Counted from the first letter of the stretch, positions 41,517 to 50,883 are shown. The stretch is 64,000 nt of DNA from Solirubrum puertoriconensis (GCF_001483135.1 NZ_LNAL01000003.1:496001-560000); one strand, 5' to 3'. A program made the numbers and translations. Notes: generated from the sequence alone by a model not told the origin.

Positions 41517-42758
41517 TCAGCTGAGGGCGCTGGCGGGTTCTGGCTCAGGTGCGTTGATATGTCGGCTCATTAGCCAGGCTACTCCGGCCAGGCACAGGGT
41601 AAACCACAGCCAAGGCAAGCGTAAATCAAGCGCCGAAAGGGCCGCAAATACCAACGTGGAGGCAAAGCTGGCCAGGCCCTGCACCGCTTGGTTCAGCCCA
41701 AAAATCTCGCCGCGGTCGGTGGAGGTGGTGCGCCGGGCAATCAGGCCTTCGAGTAATCCTTGGATCAGGGAAAGCGTGAAGCAGTCGAACACCACGATAA
41801 AGTACAAACCCACGCGCGAGCTGCCCACCAGCCCGTAGGCCAGCAGCACCGGTACACCTAGGGTAGCAAACCACTGAACGGCCCGGCGCTGGTTGATACG
41901 GTCGGCAATACGCCCGAAGAAAATGTAGTTGATGGCGATGCTGAGCGCCCCGAAAAACATAAAGAAGTACGAGATGGCGCGGGCATCCATGCGCAACTCG
42001 CCCAGGCTGATGTAGGGCACAAAGTAGTAGTAGCACCCTAGGCTGAGCGTGAGCAGGGCCTGGGTGGCTACCAATTGCAGCAGCCCCGGATGGGCTTGGT
42101 TTTTGATTTTGAGACGGTGCCACAACGACGGCAGGTGCAAGGCCTCGGCCACCGCGGCACCTAGGGCGCTGCGGCTTACGCCGGTGTGCTGCGCGTGCGG
42201 CTCGCGGATAATCAGGCTCAGGCCCACGTTCAGCAAAGCCAACGCCACGCCCAAGCCCACCACCACCTGCACTTGCCGGGCGGCTTCTACGTCGAACACC
42301 GTCAGCATCAGCCCCGAAGCCATGGGGCCGAGCACAAAACCCAGTGAGATGATAGCGCCCTCGAACCCCAGGTTGCGGAACAGGCGCTCGGGCGGGGAGA
42401 GGTCGGTAATGGCCGCGCGAACGGTGGCGTACATGCCATTGGTAAGCCCATCGGACACGCGGTTGGCGAAATACAAACCGGCCCGCACCGGCCACAGCAG
42501 GCAGTTGGCCGCCAGCGTACCTATGGCCGACAAAATGAGCACAGGCCGCCGGCCGTAGCCATCGGAGAGCTTGCCCAGCAGCGGCGCCGAAAACAACTGA
42601 ATGCCCAGGAACAGTCCAATGCCCAACGACAGCCACAACTGCGGCCGCGGCAGCCCTCGCACAAATGCAGGCATAACCGGACCTAGGGCCGCACCCGCCA
42701 CCACATCGATCAGGATAATGGCGTAGATGAGCAGTAAGCGGCGGTCGGGGCGGGGCAT
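41517..42758 (-). CDS. Major facilitator superfamily transporter (TetA-like)
   Basis: 413 residues, twelve membrane helices. The loop 2-3 motif GKLSDGYGRRPVLILSAIGT is the MFS signature (G-x-L-S-D-x-x-G-R-R-P-x-L). The matching loop 8-9 motif is FGRIADRINQRRAVQWF. The first helix (LLLIYAIILIDVVAGAALGPVMP) starts like TetA/Bcr-type exporters. Substrate not evident; drug or tetracycline-type export is a family inference. The ATG at 42758 was chosen; the reading open to 43181 overlaps the divergent gene and was rejected. Confidence 0.92.
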   Translation of the reverse strand: MPRPDRRLLLIYAIILIDVVAGAALGPVMPAFVRGLPRPQLWLSLGIGLFLGIQLFSAPLLGKLSDGYGRRPVLILSAIGTLAANCLLWPVRAGLYFANRVSDGLTNGMYATVRAAITDLSPPERLFRNLGFEGAIISLGFVLGPMASGLMLTVFDVEAARQVQVVVGLGVALALLNVGLSLIIREPHAQHTGVSRSALGAAVAEALHLPSLWHRLKIKNQAHPGLLQLVATQALLTLSLGCYYYFVPYISLGELRMDARAISYFFMFFGALSIAINYIFFGRIADRINQRRAVQWFATLGVPVLLAYGLVGSSRVGLYFIVVFDCFTLSLIQGLLEGLIARRTTSTDRGEIFGLNQAVQGLASFASTLVFAALSALDLRLPWLWFTLCLAGVAWLMSRHINAPEPEPASALS

Positions 42759-42900
42759 GGAATAGTTATAACGTGTCGAAAGTAAAGGCGTTGTGGGCAA
42801 CCGCCGAGCCGCAAGTGGAGTAGGGTACAGTACCGGCGCTGCGTAAAACCATGCAGCCCAGGTGCTTCGTTCTTTTTCAGCCCAACCAAACCACTGTTCT

Positions 42901-43953
42901 ATGTTGCATAGCTTTACGCCGCGGCTGCTAGCCGCACTTCTCGTGATTATGGCCGCTTGCGGCCGGCAGTCAGAAACTGTAGCACCCAGCCGATCGGCTA
43001 CTTTGGTGCAGAATGCCACCGGCACGCTGGGCCTCGTAGGCGACGCCGCCGACGTAACGACCACCACCAGCGGCGGCACCGTGCTCATGGGCGGTGGCAC
43101 CGATGTAGATGCGGCCATGCGCTGGATGGTAAGCAAATCATGGGGTGGCGACTTTTTGGTGCTGCGCGCTACCGGCACCAATGCTTACAACAGCTACATC
43201 TACGGGCTGGGCGGGGCTAATTCGGTGGAGACACTGCTGATCAACTCCCGCACTCTCGCCAACGACCCCGAAGTAGAGGCTAAAATCCGGGGCGCCGAAG
43301 CCGTGTTCATTGCCGGCGGCGACCAAGCCAACTACGTCAATTTCTGGAAGGATACCCGTGTCGAATCGGCCCTTAACTACCTGCGCAACACCAAGCAGGT
43401 GCCCATCGGCGGTACCTCGGCGGGCTGTGCCATACAGGGTAATTACTACTTCTCGGCCGTGGTGGGCACCATTACTAGCAGCGAGGCCCTGGCCAACCCC
43501 TATAACAGCAAGCTAACGCTCGGCCGCAACGATTTTCTGTCGAATCCTTACCTAGCCGCTACCATCACCGATACGCACTTCAACAACCCCGACCGGCGGG
43601 GCCGATTGCTGACGTTTATGGCGCGCATGAGCCAGGATGATGGTGTGCTGCCGCAGGGCATTGGGGTTGATGAGCAAACGGCCGTGTGCACCGAGCCCAA
43701 CGGTACGGGCAAAGTGTTCGGGAGCGGTTATGCGTTCTTCTGCCGGCAAAACGGCAGCAGCTACACCCCCGAGCGTTGCCTCAGCGGCTCCTCGCTGGAT
43801 TGGTACCGCTCGCGCCAAGCCGTGCGGGTGTATAAAGTGCCGGGCAACAGCACGGGCAGCAATACCTTCAGCCTGAGCAGTTGGGGCAGCGGTAGCGGTG
43901 GCAGTTGGCAGTATTACTACGCCGACCGCGGCGCGTTCGGGTTGTCGTACTGA
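42901..43953 (+). CDS. Cyanophycinase-like S51 peptidase, lipoprotein
   Basis: 350 residues. A lipoprotein signal ends in LLVIMAAC. The S51 fold shows GTVLMGGGTDVDAAMRWMVS, AVFIAGGDQANYVNFWKDT, and the nucleophile elbow IGGTSAGCAIQGNYYFSA (Ser in GTSAG). Asp/His region DTHFNNPDRRGRLLTFMARM follows. Cyanophycinases degrade Arg-Asp polymers; other members act on isoaspartyl peptides. The C-terminus is Ser/Gly-rich with aromatic residues. The start at 42901 leads straight into the signal peptide. Confidence 0.88.
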   Translation: MLHSFTPRLLAALLVIMAACGRQSETVAPSRSATLVQNATGTLGLVGDAADVTTTTSGGTVLMGGGTDVDAAMRWMVSKSWGGDFLVLRATGTNAYNSYIYGLGGANSVETLLINSRTLANDPEVEAKIRGAEAVFIAGGDQANYVNFWKDTRVESALNYLRNTKQVPIGGTSAGCAIQGNYYFSAVVGTITSSEALANPYNSKLTLGRNDFLSNPYLAATITDTHFNNPDRRGRLLTFMARMSQDDGVLPQGIGVDEQTAVCTEPNGTGKVFGSGYAFFCRQNGSSYTPERCLSGSSLDWYRSRQAVRVYKVPGNSTGSNTFSLSSWGSGSGGSWQYYYADRGAFGLSY

Positions 43954-44002
43954 AACGCGCCGTAACCGTTAGCTACAACCACCAAGCCGCCTAGGTGCAT
44001 AA

Positions 44003-44037
44003 CAACAGCGCCCGACCAGAGTAGTCGGGCGCTGTTG
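44003..44037. terminator. Hairpin terminator between convergent genes
   Basis: Fourteen-base arms CAACAGCGCCCGAC and GTCGGGCGCTGTTG around a 7-base loop, with TTGTTATG following on the minus strand. It lies just beyond the M61 peptidase stop. Confidence 0.7.
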
Positions 44038-44040
44038 GTG

Positions 44041-45945
44041 CTACTGGGCTTTGCTGCCCAGCCAAGCCTTGCGGAACGCAAGTTGCTCGGGCGTGGGCTG
44101 CTGGCCGGCTTGCTCGGCCGGCACCACCTCCAGCGTGGGGTCGGCAGCCAGGGCAATTTGGGCGGTGCGCACCTGCCCCCGCGAGCGGTATTCCAGCGGC
44201 ACAGTGTCGGTGGGTTCGTGCTTCTTCAGAATGGCAGCCAAGGCTTTTTCGTCTTTCAGCAGCTTGCCATCGAGCTTCAGCAGTTCATCGTCGCGGTCGA
44301 GGCCAGCTTGGTACAGCGGCGTACCCACCAGCGTGTTGTAGGTAATAAGGCAGCGGCCGTTCACAAAATCTATTTGGCCTGGCATGCCTAGGGCAGCCAC
44401 ATTGGGCTTGGCCTGCCGCACCACAACGCCAGCCGGGGCCAGCAGCGCGGCATAGTCGTGGGGCGTAGCGTTGTAGATGTGCTGGCGGAAAAACTGCCCG
44501 GCAAAAGCGGTATCCTTGCTCACCTCGCCCAAAATGCGCTGCAGATCGGGTACGGTATAGGGGCGTTCGGGTGCGTGGTTTTTTTGCGGTTTGCCGTGCT
44601 GCTGCCATACGGCGCGCATGTAAGTATCAAGGTCGGTGCGGTACTTCTGGCGCAGCAGCAAATCGAGGGCAAGGGCATTGGCTCCGCCCACGTAGTAGTA
44701 CGACTGATACGTGTTGGCGCGGTTGCTGGGGTCGATGGATTTGGCGGCGTCGACAAACGGCGCCTGCTGGCTCATGTAAATGGCGCCGTAGCGCTTAGCG
44801 CCTGGTACTTCCATCGAGTTTATTAAACCCGTTAGGGCCTCCTGGGCATACTGCGCATCGGTGGTGTAGGCGCCCGAGCGGCGCAGCAGCAGCTCGCCGT
44901 AGTACTGCGTAAAGCCCTCGGCAAACCAGAGCATGTCGCTCATGTTGGCGCGGTCGAAGTCGAACGGCTCCAGGTCGCTGGGGCGAATGCGCTCCACGTT
45001 CCAGCTGTGCACAAACTCGTGCGACACGGTGCCTAGGTTATCGAGCATACCGGGGCCACCAAGGGGGCGCGAACTGGTAACCGAGGTGGAGTTGCGGTGC
45101 TCCATACCGTCGCCGCTGACCTGGGGCAAGTAGTTGGCTACAAAAGTGTAGCGACCAAAATCGAAGGTCGGCAGCTCGCCAAATACAGCTTGCGCCTCGC
45201 GCACCACGTTCTTGGTCAGGTCGGCGTAACGGTCGAGGTCGGCGTCGGAGCCGGCGTGCAGCACCTGCATTTCAATTTGCTGCCCGTTTACCTGCCAGGC
45301 GCGCGTTTTTTGGGCGCCCAGCGAAGTAGGCGAATCCATGAAGTACTGCAGGTGGGGCGCAAAGTAGCGGCCCGGTACTTTCTGGCCGTTTTCGTTTACC
45401 TCCTGCAGCTGCGTGGCCACTTTCCAATCGGCGGGCAGCTGCTCGAAGTTTACGTACACCGGGCGTTGCTCCAGTCCGCGGGCGTAGGCAAACGTGGCCG
45501 GAATGTTCAGGTGGGCGTGTTGGGCATCGATGCCCGCGTAGGTACCGTCGGTACGGTCGCCGTAGAGCGTGTAGCTAAAGCGCACGGTGCCATCGGGGCC
45601 CGGCGTTACTTCCCAGCCGTAGGGGTCGGAGTGCCGGGTGGGCAGCGGCTTGCCCTGGCCGTCGGTGGCCCGCACGTTGTACACGTTCTTAGCAAACTCG
45701 TGCAGGGCATAGCGGCCCGGCGAAGAGCGGGCCATGCGCACCTGCAGCGGCCGCCCAGCGGGTACTTTCTGAAAGGTAGCCACTACTTGCGCCTCGTGGT
45801 GCACGGCATTCGGAAACTGAATACTGTACTGCACCGGCGCTTCGGGGGCGGCGGTGCGGGGTGCGGTGTTTTGAGAAATCCCAACCAGCGGGGCCGAAAG
45901 CAAACCTAAGCCCAGTACAAACCGGGCAGCTGATGATAGAAGCAT
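44041..45945 (-). CDS. Exported M61-family metallopeptidase (glycyl aminopeptidase type)
   Basis: 634 residues. A signal peptide (ARFVLGLGLLSAPLVGIS) precedes the M61 N-terminal beta domain. The zinc motif is VSHEFVHSWNVERIRP (HExxH near residue 308) and the third ligand Glu is in MLWFAEGFTQYYGELLL. A PDZ-like domain is present at the C-terminus (TLVGTPLYQAGLDRDDELLK, LDGKLLKDEKAL). M61 enzymes remove N-terminal Gly or Ala. The ATG at 45945 starts the signal peptide; the longer reading to 45990 was rejected. Confidence 0.93.
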   Translation of the reverse strand: MLLSSAARFVLGLGLLSAPLVGISQNTAPRTAAPEAPVQYSIQFPNAVHHEAQVVATFQKVPAGRPLQVRMARSSPGRYALHEFAKNVYNVRATDGQGKPLPTRHSDPYGWEVTPGPDGTVRFSYTLYGDRTDGTYAGIDAQHAHLNIPATFAYARGLEQRPVYVNFEQLPADWKVATQLQEVNENGQKVPGRYFAPHLQYFMDSPTSLGAQKTRAWQVNGQQIEMQVLHAGSDADLDRYADLTKNVVREAQAVFGELPTFDFGRYTFVANYLPQVSGDGMEHRNSTSVTSSRPLGGPGMLDNLGTVSHEFVHSWNVERIRPSDLEPFDFDRANMSDMLWFAEGFTQYYGELLLRRSGAYTTDAQYAQEALTGLINSMEVPGAKRYGAIYMSQQAPFVDAAKSIDPSNRANTYQSYYYVGGANALALDLLLRQKYRTDLDTYMRAVWQQHGKPQKNHAPERPYTVPDLQRILGEVSKDTAFAGQFFRQHIYNATPHDYAALLAPAGVVVRQAKPNVAALGMPGQIDFVNGRCLITYNTLVGTPLYQAGLDRDDELLKLDGKLLKDEKALAAILKKHEPTDTVPLEYRSRGQVRTAQIALAADPTLEVVPAEQAGQQPTPEQLAFRKAWLGSKAQ

Positions 45946-46009
45946 AGGTGGAAATAGGAGTGGCCCGAATGTACACCACCGCCGCCACAAGCCGCATATA
46001 GCATGCCGC

Positions 46010-46663
46010 TCAGGTACGCCCAGCGTATACGCTGGCCTCTACCAGGCCGCCCCGCCATTGCTGTTGCCACCTAGCGGCCAGGCCCAGCGTAGCCATAGCG
46101 GCGGTAATGTTGGGCAGGCGCCGCCCGCGCACTCCGGCCGTCAGCCCAAAAAAGAAATACATAAGCCAATGCAGCCAGCGTTGCCACCAGCGGCGGGGCG
46201 GGGCAAAATCGGCTACCAGCCACTGGGTACCGGCGTGCGTATGGCGGCGCAGGTGGTTCAGCAAGGCAGCTAGTTCAGCCTCCGGAAACAAATCGAACAA
46301 GAAAAAGGCCACTACTACATCGAACTGCTCGTTGGCGCGCAGGCTGGTTTCGGTGCCGTGCCGAAAGCTGATGCGCCGCCCTGCACTGTTGAGCTGCTCG
46401 CGCACCAGGGTTTGCGCCTGCTCCAGCATGTTGGCCGAAGCCTCGAGGTACAGCACCTCGGCCATGGGGCGCAGCGTAACTAAATCGGCCAGCACCTGGC
46501 CGGTGCCACCGCCAATAAACAGCACCCTAGGTGCGCCAGCGGGCAGGCCCTCGGCCAGGGCCTGTCGTTGGGCTTGCAGCAGTGTGTTGCCAAACGCCAG
46601 CTGCGCCAGCGGGTCGTAAAAGCGGGCTACACGGTCGAAGTTGGGCGTGGACACAGGCGGCAA
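46010..46663 (-). CDS. Class I SAM-dependent methyltransferase
   Basis: 217 residues. Rossmann methyltransferase motifs: VLFIGGGTGQVLADLV (motif I), VLYLEASANMLEQAQ (acidic loop), and DVVVAFFLFDLFPEAELAAL (motif IV region). The N-terminus FDRVARFYDPLAQLAFG is typical of UbiE-like small-molecule methyltransferases. A hydrophobic helix (WLHWLMYFFFGL) near 160-175 suggests membrane contact or a lipid/quinone substrate. Divergent from the PAP2 gene at 46762. Confidence 0.9.
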   Translation of the reverse strand: MPPVSTPNFDRVARFYDPLAQLAFGNTLLQAQRQALAEGLPAGAPRVLFIGGGTGQVLADLVTLRPMAEVLYLEASANMLEQAQTLVREQLNSAGRRISFRHGTETSLRANEQFDVVVAFFLFDLFPEAELAALLNHLRRHTHAGTQWLVADFAPPRRWWQRWLHWLMYFFFGLTAGVRGRRLPNITAAMATLGLAARWQQQWRGGLVEASVYAGRT

Positions 46664-46761
46664 GGCTGTTGATGCTGCAACTTACGTAAGCCAATTGGGG
46701 GCGGGCACATCCTAAGCCCAACGGTTTGCGTTTTTGCAGCATCCACCAACACTCATTCTGC

Positions 46762-47478
46762 ATGACTGGCTTTCTCCGACGGCTGCTGGCCGGTGCTGCG
46801 CTGTTTGTGACCGAGTTTGCCCTCATCCTGATTATCGGCACGGTAGGGGTGGTGCTGTTCCTGTTGCTGGGCCGGCAGGTGCTGGGCGATGGGCAGCTCG
46901 ATTTCGACGAGGGCGCGTTTGCGTGGTCGCACAGCTTTTTGGGCGAAAACAACCGCCGTTGGGTTAATTTCTTCACGTTTCTGGCGTCGCGCAACTTCAT
47001 CATTGTAGCCGCGCTAGCCATAATCGGCTACTTTCTGCTTATTCGGCAACACCGCTGGTACTCGCTCAAGGTGCCTGTAGTAGCCCTAGGTAGTATCACC
47101 CTCAACTTGCTACTGAAGGAGTTTTACAACCGGCCCCGGCCCATGCTACCGCTTACGTCGGCATCGGGCCTGAGCTTCCCGAGCGGCCACGCCATGATTT
47201 CGGCTTCGTTTTACGGGTTGCTGATTTACCTTACCTGGCGCCACGTCCAGAACCGCTCGTTGCGTTGGTTGCTGGTGCTGCTGCTCACGGTGCTTATCCT
47301 GCTCATTGGCCTTACCAGGGTATACCTGCGCGTGCACTACGCCTCCGATGTGCTGGCTGGTTTTGCCGCCGGTGGGCTGTGGCTGCTGCTCGCCATACCG
47401 CTGCTCAACCGGCTTGAGCAGGTAATTAAGCGGCGCGTACGCACCGCCATGCCCGCCGATAGCGCCCTCAACGAGTAA
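46762..47478 (+). CDS. PAP2-family membrane phosphatase
   Basis: 238 residues, six membrane helices. The three-part phosphatase motif is complete: KEFYNRPRP (motif 1), SFPSGHAMISA (motif 2, catalytic His) and RVYLRVHYASDVLAG (motif 3, nucleophile His). It probably dephosphorylates undecaprenyl pyrophosphate or phosphatidic-type lipids. An N-terminal stretch resembles the protein at 47809, and the two genes flank a tRNA-Leu. The ATG at 46762 is preferred to an upstream start at 46726. Confidence 0.93.
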   Translation: MTGFLRRLLAGAALFVTEFALILIIGTVGVVLFLLLGRQVLGDGQLDFDEGAFAWSHSFLGENNRRWVNFFTFLASRNFIIVAALAIIGYFLLIRQHRWYSLKVPVVALGSITLNLLLKEFYNRPRPMLPLTSASGLSFPSGHAMISASFYGLLIYLTWRHVQNRSLRWLLVLLLTVLILLIGLTRVYLRVHYASDVLAGFAAGGLWLLLAIPLLNRLEQVIKRRVRTAMPADSALNE

Positions 47479-47538
47479 AATTTGTGCCTGACAATCAGCC
47501 CCTAGGTAACATTGGGGTAAAAAAGTTTAAGCTGGTGC

Positions 47539-47570
47539 TTGACAACAACAGCAAGCTTGCTCTACTTTTG
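47539..47570 (+). promoter_or_regulatory. Promoter of tRNA-Leu
   Basis: TTGAC at 47539-47543 (-33 region) and TACTTTTG at 47563-47570 (exact TAnnTTTG) are separated by 21 bp, matching the Bacteroidota promoter layout. The tRNA begins 50 bp downstream of the -7 box. Confidence 0.75.
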
Positions 47571-47619
47571 TATCACAATTCGCCGCTGCCTTACCAACAG
47601 CGGCTAGTTTTTGAAAGCT

Positions 47620-47701
47620 GCGGTTGTGGCGAAATTGGTAGACGCGCTGTCTTCAGGCGGCAGTTCCGAAAGGTGTGAGAGTTCGAGTCTCTCCGACCGC
47701 A
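47620..47701 (+). tRNA. tRNA-Leu (anticodon CAG)
   Basis: 82-nt tRNA. The acceptor stem GCGGTTG pairs with CGACCGC; discriminator A at 47701. The D-arm holds TGGCGAAATTGGTAGACGC. The anticodon stem is CTGTC/GGCAG around TTCAGGC, giving anticodon CAG for Leu CUG codons. The long variable arm (TTCCGAAAGG) and T-arm (GAGAG TTCGAGT CTCTC) fit a class II tRNA. CCA is not encoded. Upstream promoter and downstream terminator make it a single transcription unit. Confidence 0.97.
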
Positions 47702-47705
47702 CAAC

Positions 47706-47744
47706 AGAAAGCCGGTTCCGAAAGGGCCGGCTTTCTTGTTTTTA
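47706..47744 (+). terminator. Terminator of tRNA-Leu
   Basis: Stem AGAAAGCCGG/CCGGCTTTCT with a CCGAAAGG-containing loop followed by TGTTTTT, 4 bp after the tRNA. Confidence 0.85.
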
Positions 47745-47808
47745 GTCCTTTGGGGTTGATGGTACCTAGGCAGCCACAAAACGCTAGGATTGTGCATCCG
47801 CTTGTGTC

Positions 47809-48486
47809 ATGAACCGCCTCACGCAATTTCTGCTACGCCTTACCGGCCAGCTCACGGCCGAGTTGCTCGTGGTGGGCGGCGCTTTCATCGGCAGCTTTTT
47901 CGCGTTTGTGCTGCTTACACGGCTCGTGTTTGTGGCCGGCCCCGAGCAGTTCGACCAAGCCGCTTTCAATGTCTTCGATGAGTTGCGGGCCGGACTGCCC
48001 GGGCTTACGCCTTGGGTGCTGCGCATCACGTTTTTCGGCTCGGCGCTTTGGTTTGTGGTGGTAGCCTTGCTGCTGCCCGCTTGGTTGTGGTGGCGCAAGC
48101 ACCGCCGCGAAGCCGTAGAGCTATTTGCCGCTATTGCCGGCGCCGCCTTGCTCAATCAGCTGCTCAAAACCACATTCGGGCGCGTGCGGCCGCTCACGGC
48201 TCTTATCTACCAGCCCGGCCTGAGCTTTCCGAGCGGCCACGCCATGATTGGCTTGGCCATGTACGGAATGCTGGCCTGGCAGCTGTGGCGCTACCGCCGC
48301 CACCCCGTATGGGCCGCCTTGCTGCTTTTGTGGGCGTTGGTAATTGGTCTTACGCGGGTGTACTTGCATGTGCACTACGCCACCGATGTACTGGCCGGTT
48401 TTGCCGCCGCCGTAGTGTGGGTGGTGCTAGTGCGTACGGCCGTGCGGCAGCGCCTGCGCCGCATGGGGCAGATAGACCAGACGTAA
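47809..48486 (+). CDS. PAP2-family membrane phosphatase, second copy
   Basis: 225 residues, six membrane helices, with motifs KTTFGRVRP, SFPSGHAMIGLA and RVYLHVHYATDVLAGFAA. It is a paralogue of the protein at 46762 and shares the motif 2-3 spacing. The ATG at 47809 is the first start. The segment WWRKHRREAVELFAAIAGAA lies between helices 3 and 4. Likely lipid phosphatase. Confidence 0.93.
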   Translation: MNRLTQFLLRLTGQLTAELLVVGGAFIGSFFAFVLLTRLVFVAGPEQFDQAAFNVFDELRAGLPGLTPWVLRITFFGSALWFVVVALLLPAWLWWRKHRREAVELFAAIAGAALLNQLLKTTFGRVRPLTALIYQPGLSFPSGHAMIGLAMYGMLAWQLWRYRRHPVWAALLLLWALVIGLTRVYLHVHYATDVLAGFAAAVVWVVLVRTAVRQRLRRMGQIDQT

Positions 48487-48537
48487 GCAAAGGCGACGAC
48501 AGTTGCCCTGCTAATGATTGGCCAGGCCACAAATCAC

Positions 48538-50883
48538 CTAGAGCTTCACCTTCACGCGCAGGGCCATTAGGCCTTTTACGCCTTGCAACTCTTCCAACTC
48601 AAATTCCTCTACCTCGGGCTCGAGCATGCTGCGGTCTTGCAGGTAATCGATGTATTCCTGGTATTCAGCGGCTTCGCGGGCTTGGGCGTACACCAGTGCT
48701 ATGTAGCCCGGCTGCGTTAGCCGCTCGCCCGTACCCGCCACCGTAGCCTTATCGATGCGTTTTTTAATGATTTCGTAACGGATGTTGTAAGCACCATCCA
48801 CGTCGAACTGGCGCTCATCGGTGCGGAAGCGGATGCTTAGCGCTTGGCTGTGGATAAGGATAAGCTGGGTGGTGTCGAGCGGAACGGGGAGGGTGGGCTT
48901 CAGGCGGTGCGTGAGGCGCGTAATCTCGCAGCTCACCAGCAACTGCCACAAGCGCAGGTTTTTAAGGAAAATCAGGTCGAAGGTTTTGTCGTGCACCAAG
49001 GAGGCGCCGATGTAGATATTGTACTCCACGCCATCGGTTTTGAAGCGCTGGAAGTAGTGCGGAAACATCTGCTGCGCCCGGCGATTCTCCTCGTCTAGGT
49101 AGTCGCTTACGGCATCGTTCAGCTGCGTAATGCTCTGCTCGAAGGCTTTGCGGCGCTTGTACAAAATGCCTAATTCAGGGTCGATATTCGACCAATAGTC
49201 GCTGATGACGGGCCGCAGCTCGGGGGTGTGCTGGGCCAGGTACTCGAACAGCGGCTCCACCTCGGTTTTCACCGATTCCAGAATGTTTACTTCGTCGCCC
49301 GAAAGGATGCCCTGGCGCAGGCGACGCAGGTTTTTGGTGACGTAAAATTTCAGCTCATCGAGGATGGGCAGCGCCTGGTACTCCGTGGCCTTTTTGAGCA
49401 CGCGGTTGGCCAGCGTGAGGTGCTCCACTAGGTCGCCTTGAATGGCCTCGTTGCGGGCTGTGCTGGAGCCGCGCACATCGGAAGAGCCGTAGAGCGGGTA
49501 CACATCGTGGAACACGATGGGCTCCATTTCGGCGTTTTTGTTGCCTTCGTCGAGCTTTTCGAGCAAGTTGATGGCCGCATCCGTAAAGCGCCACTCCAGG
49601 CTCGGGTGTATAGCGGTAAACTTCTCCTTGATGATGGACTGCACCCGCGTCTGGATTTCCTCGGCGTTGCGCTTTACAGCCACCGCAAACAGCGGCAAAA
49701 AGGCATTCACGTTGTCGAGGGCAAACTCATCCAGGTCGCCGGCTTTGGGCGAGCCTAGCTCCAGCAAGCCTACGGCATCGTCGCCGTAGGGCAGGAGCGC
49801 CAAAATGGCCGAGCGAATGCCGATGCTCAGGAGCTGCTCGCGCAAATCCTCCGGAATATCGGCGGTTTGCACATCCTCCAGCACCAGAGGCCGCCGCTGC
49901 TGCGTTACCTGGGCATAGATGCGCCGAAAGCCGGAGTTGGCATCCTGCCGCTGCAGCTGCTTCATCAGGAAGCTGTGGTTGATTTTGCGGCCGAAGTCGA
50001 CAAAAGCTTTCTTTTTCTCGTCGTAGGCGGCAATGCCGAGCTGCAAAAACGGCCGCCCAAACAGTACCCGCAGCTTTTCTTGGATTTGCTCAAGGCGGTC
50101 GGAGGCTTGCAGCACGTCGCGCTCCAGCAAGTCGTACTTCAGCTCCGACAGGATTTCCTGATTTGTAACGTCGCTGAGGTGCAGCACGTTGAAACCTTCC
50201 AGGGCGAAGTTCTCGGGCGGTAGCAACTCGCGCCACAAGTCGATGTTGAAGGGGTTGCGTCGTAGCTGCTCCATCTGCTCCACCGACAGTTCGGGCCGCT
50301 GGCCCACCACCCGGATATCGAGGAAAGCCGAGTTGAACGACACGCTGTAGTGGCGGTAGAGGCCAATGTGGTAATCGGGTACCGTGAAGATGACGGCGCC
50401 GTTGATGTCGGGCAGATCGAAACCGTAGAGCTTTTCCAGAATTTGGGCGTACACCATGTGCACCATGTGGCGCTCCATGGTGGCCGTATCGATGTTGAGC
50501 GGCTGCTTTACGCGCTTATCGGGGGCGAGTAGCACCTCCGCAAACCTAGGGGTGTGGTAAAAGCTGTAGCGCTGGAAAGGCGGAATTGCTCCGCTGATTT
50601 CGATATCGAACGAAGCAGGCGGAAACACGGCCACCATGAGGGCCTGCACCAGCGTTTGGTGCGTATCGAGCACGCTTGGGTTGGTAATGGTGCCGCGCAG
50701 CTCGGGCACCCGCTCTACCTCGCGCACAATGCCGCGGGCCAGCAGCGCAATGCCGGGGTTGGCATCTTCGGTGCGGGCCTGCCACCACGCAATTATGGGT
50801 TCGAGGCTTAGGGTAGTCTGAAAAAAGAATATCGGCGCGGGGGCCGTAGTTACGTCGGAAGACTGAGGCATAGGGGAGGGCAA
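48538..50883 (-). CDS. Large GAF-like domain protein of unknown function
   Basis: 781 residues, no signal peptide or membrane helix. An N-terminal domain (about 20-260) of unknown type precedes a helical linker and a probable GAF domain (about 290-420: FGRPFLQLGIAAYDEKKKAF, IRSAILALLPYGDDAVGLLE, LGSPKAGDLDEFALDNVNAF). A long C-terminal helical part follows (NEAIQGDLVEHLTLANRVLK, VNILESVKTEVEPLFEYLAQ, FKTDGVEYNIYIGASLV). No output domain such as a kinase or cyclase was found. Families of this size recur in Bacteroidota as 'GAF domain-containing'. The start may be the second Met at 50871. Confidence 0.75.
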   Translation of the reverse strand: MPSPMPQSSDVTTAPAPIFFFQTTLSLEPIIAWWQARTEDANPGIALLARGIVREVERVPELRGTITNPSVLDTHQTLVQALMVAVFPPASFDIEISGAIPPFQRYSFYHTPRFAEVLLAPDKRVKQPLNIDTATMERHMVHMVYAQILEKLYGFDLPDINGAVIFTVPDYHIGLYRHYSVSFNSAFLDIRVVGQRPELSVEQMEQLRRNPFNIDLWRELLPPENFALEGFNVLHLSDVTNQEILSELKYDLLERDVLQASDRLEQIQEKLRVLFGRPFLQLGIAAYDEKKKAFVDFGRKINHSFLMKQLQRQDANSGFRRIYAQVTQQRRPLVLEDVQTADIPEDLREQLLSIGIRSAILALLPYGDDAVGLLELGSPKAGDLDEFALDNVNAFLPLFAVAVKRNAEEIQTRVQSIIKEKFTAIHPSLEWRFTDAAINLLEKLDEGNKNAEMEPIVFHDVYPLYGSSDVRGSSTARNEAIQGDLVEHLTLANRVLKKATEYQALPILDELKFYVTKNLRRLRQGILSGDEVNILESVKTEVEPLFEYLAQHTPELRPVISDYWSNIDPELGILYKRRKAFEQSITQLNDAVSDYLDEENRRAQQMFPHYFQRFKTDGVEYNIYIGASLVHDKTFDLIFLKNLRLWQLLVSCEITRLTHRLKPTLPVPLDTTQLILIHSQALSIRFRTDERQFDVDGAYNIRYEIIKKRIDKATVAGTGERLTQPGYIALVYAQAREAAEYQEYIDYLQDRSMLEPEVEEFELEELQGVKGLMALRVKVKL

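Noticed and set aside
42759-43181. N-terminal extension of the MFS transporter
   Set aside because: The extension overlaps the divergent cyanophycinase-like gene and lacks transporter features; the ATG at 42758 begins the first membrane helix.
45097-45909. 270-codon plus-strand open frame opposite the M61 peptidase gene
   Set aside because: Antisense shadow of a recognised peptidase.
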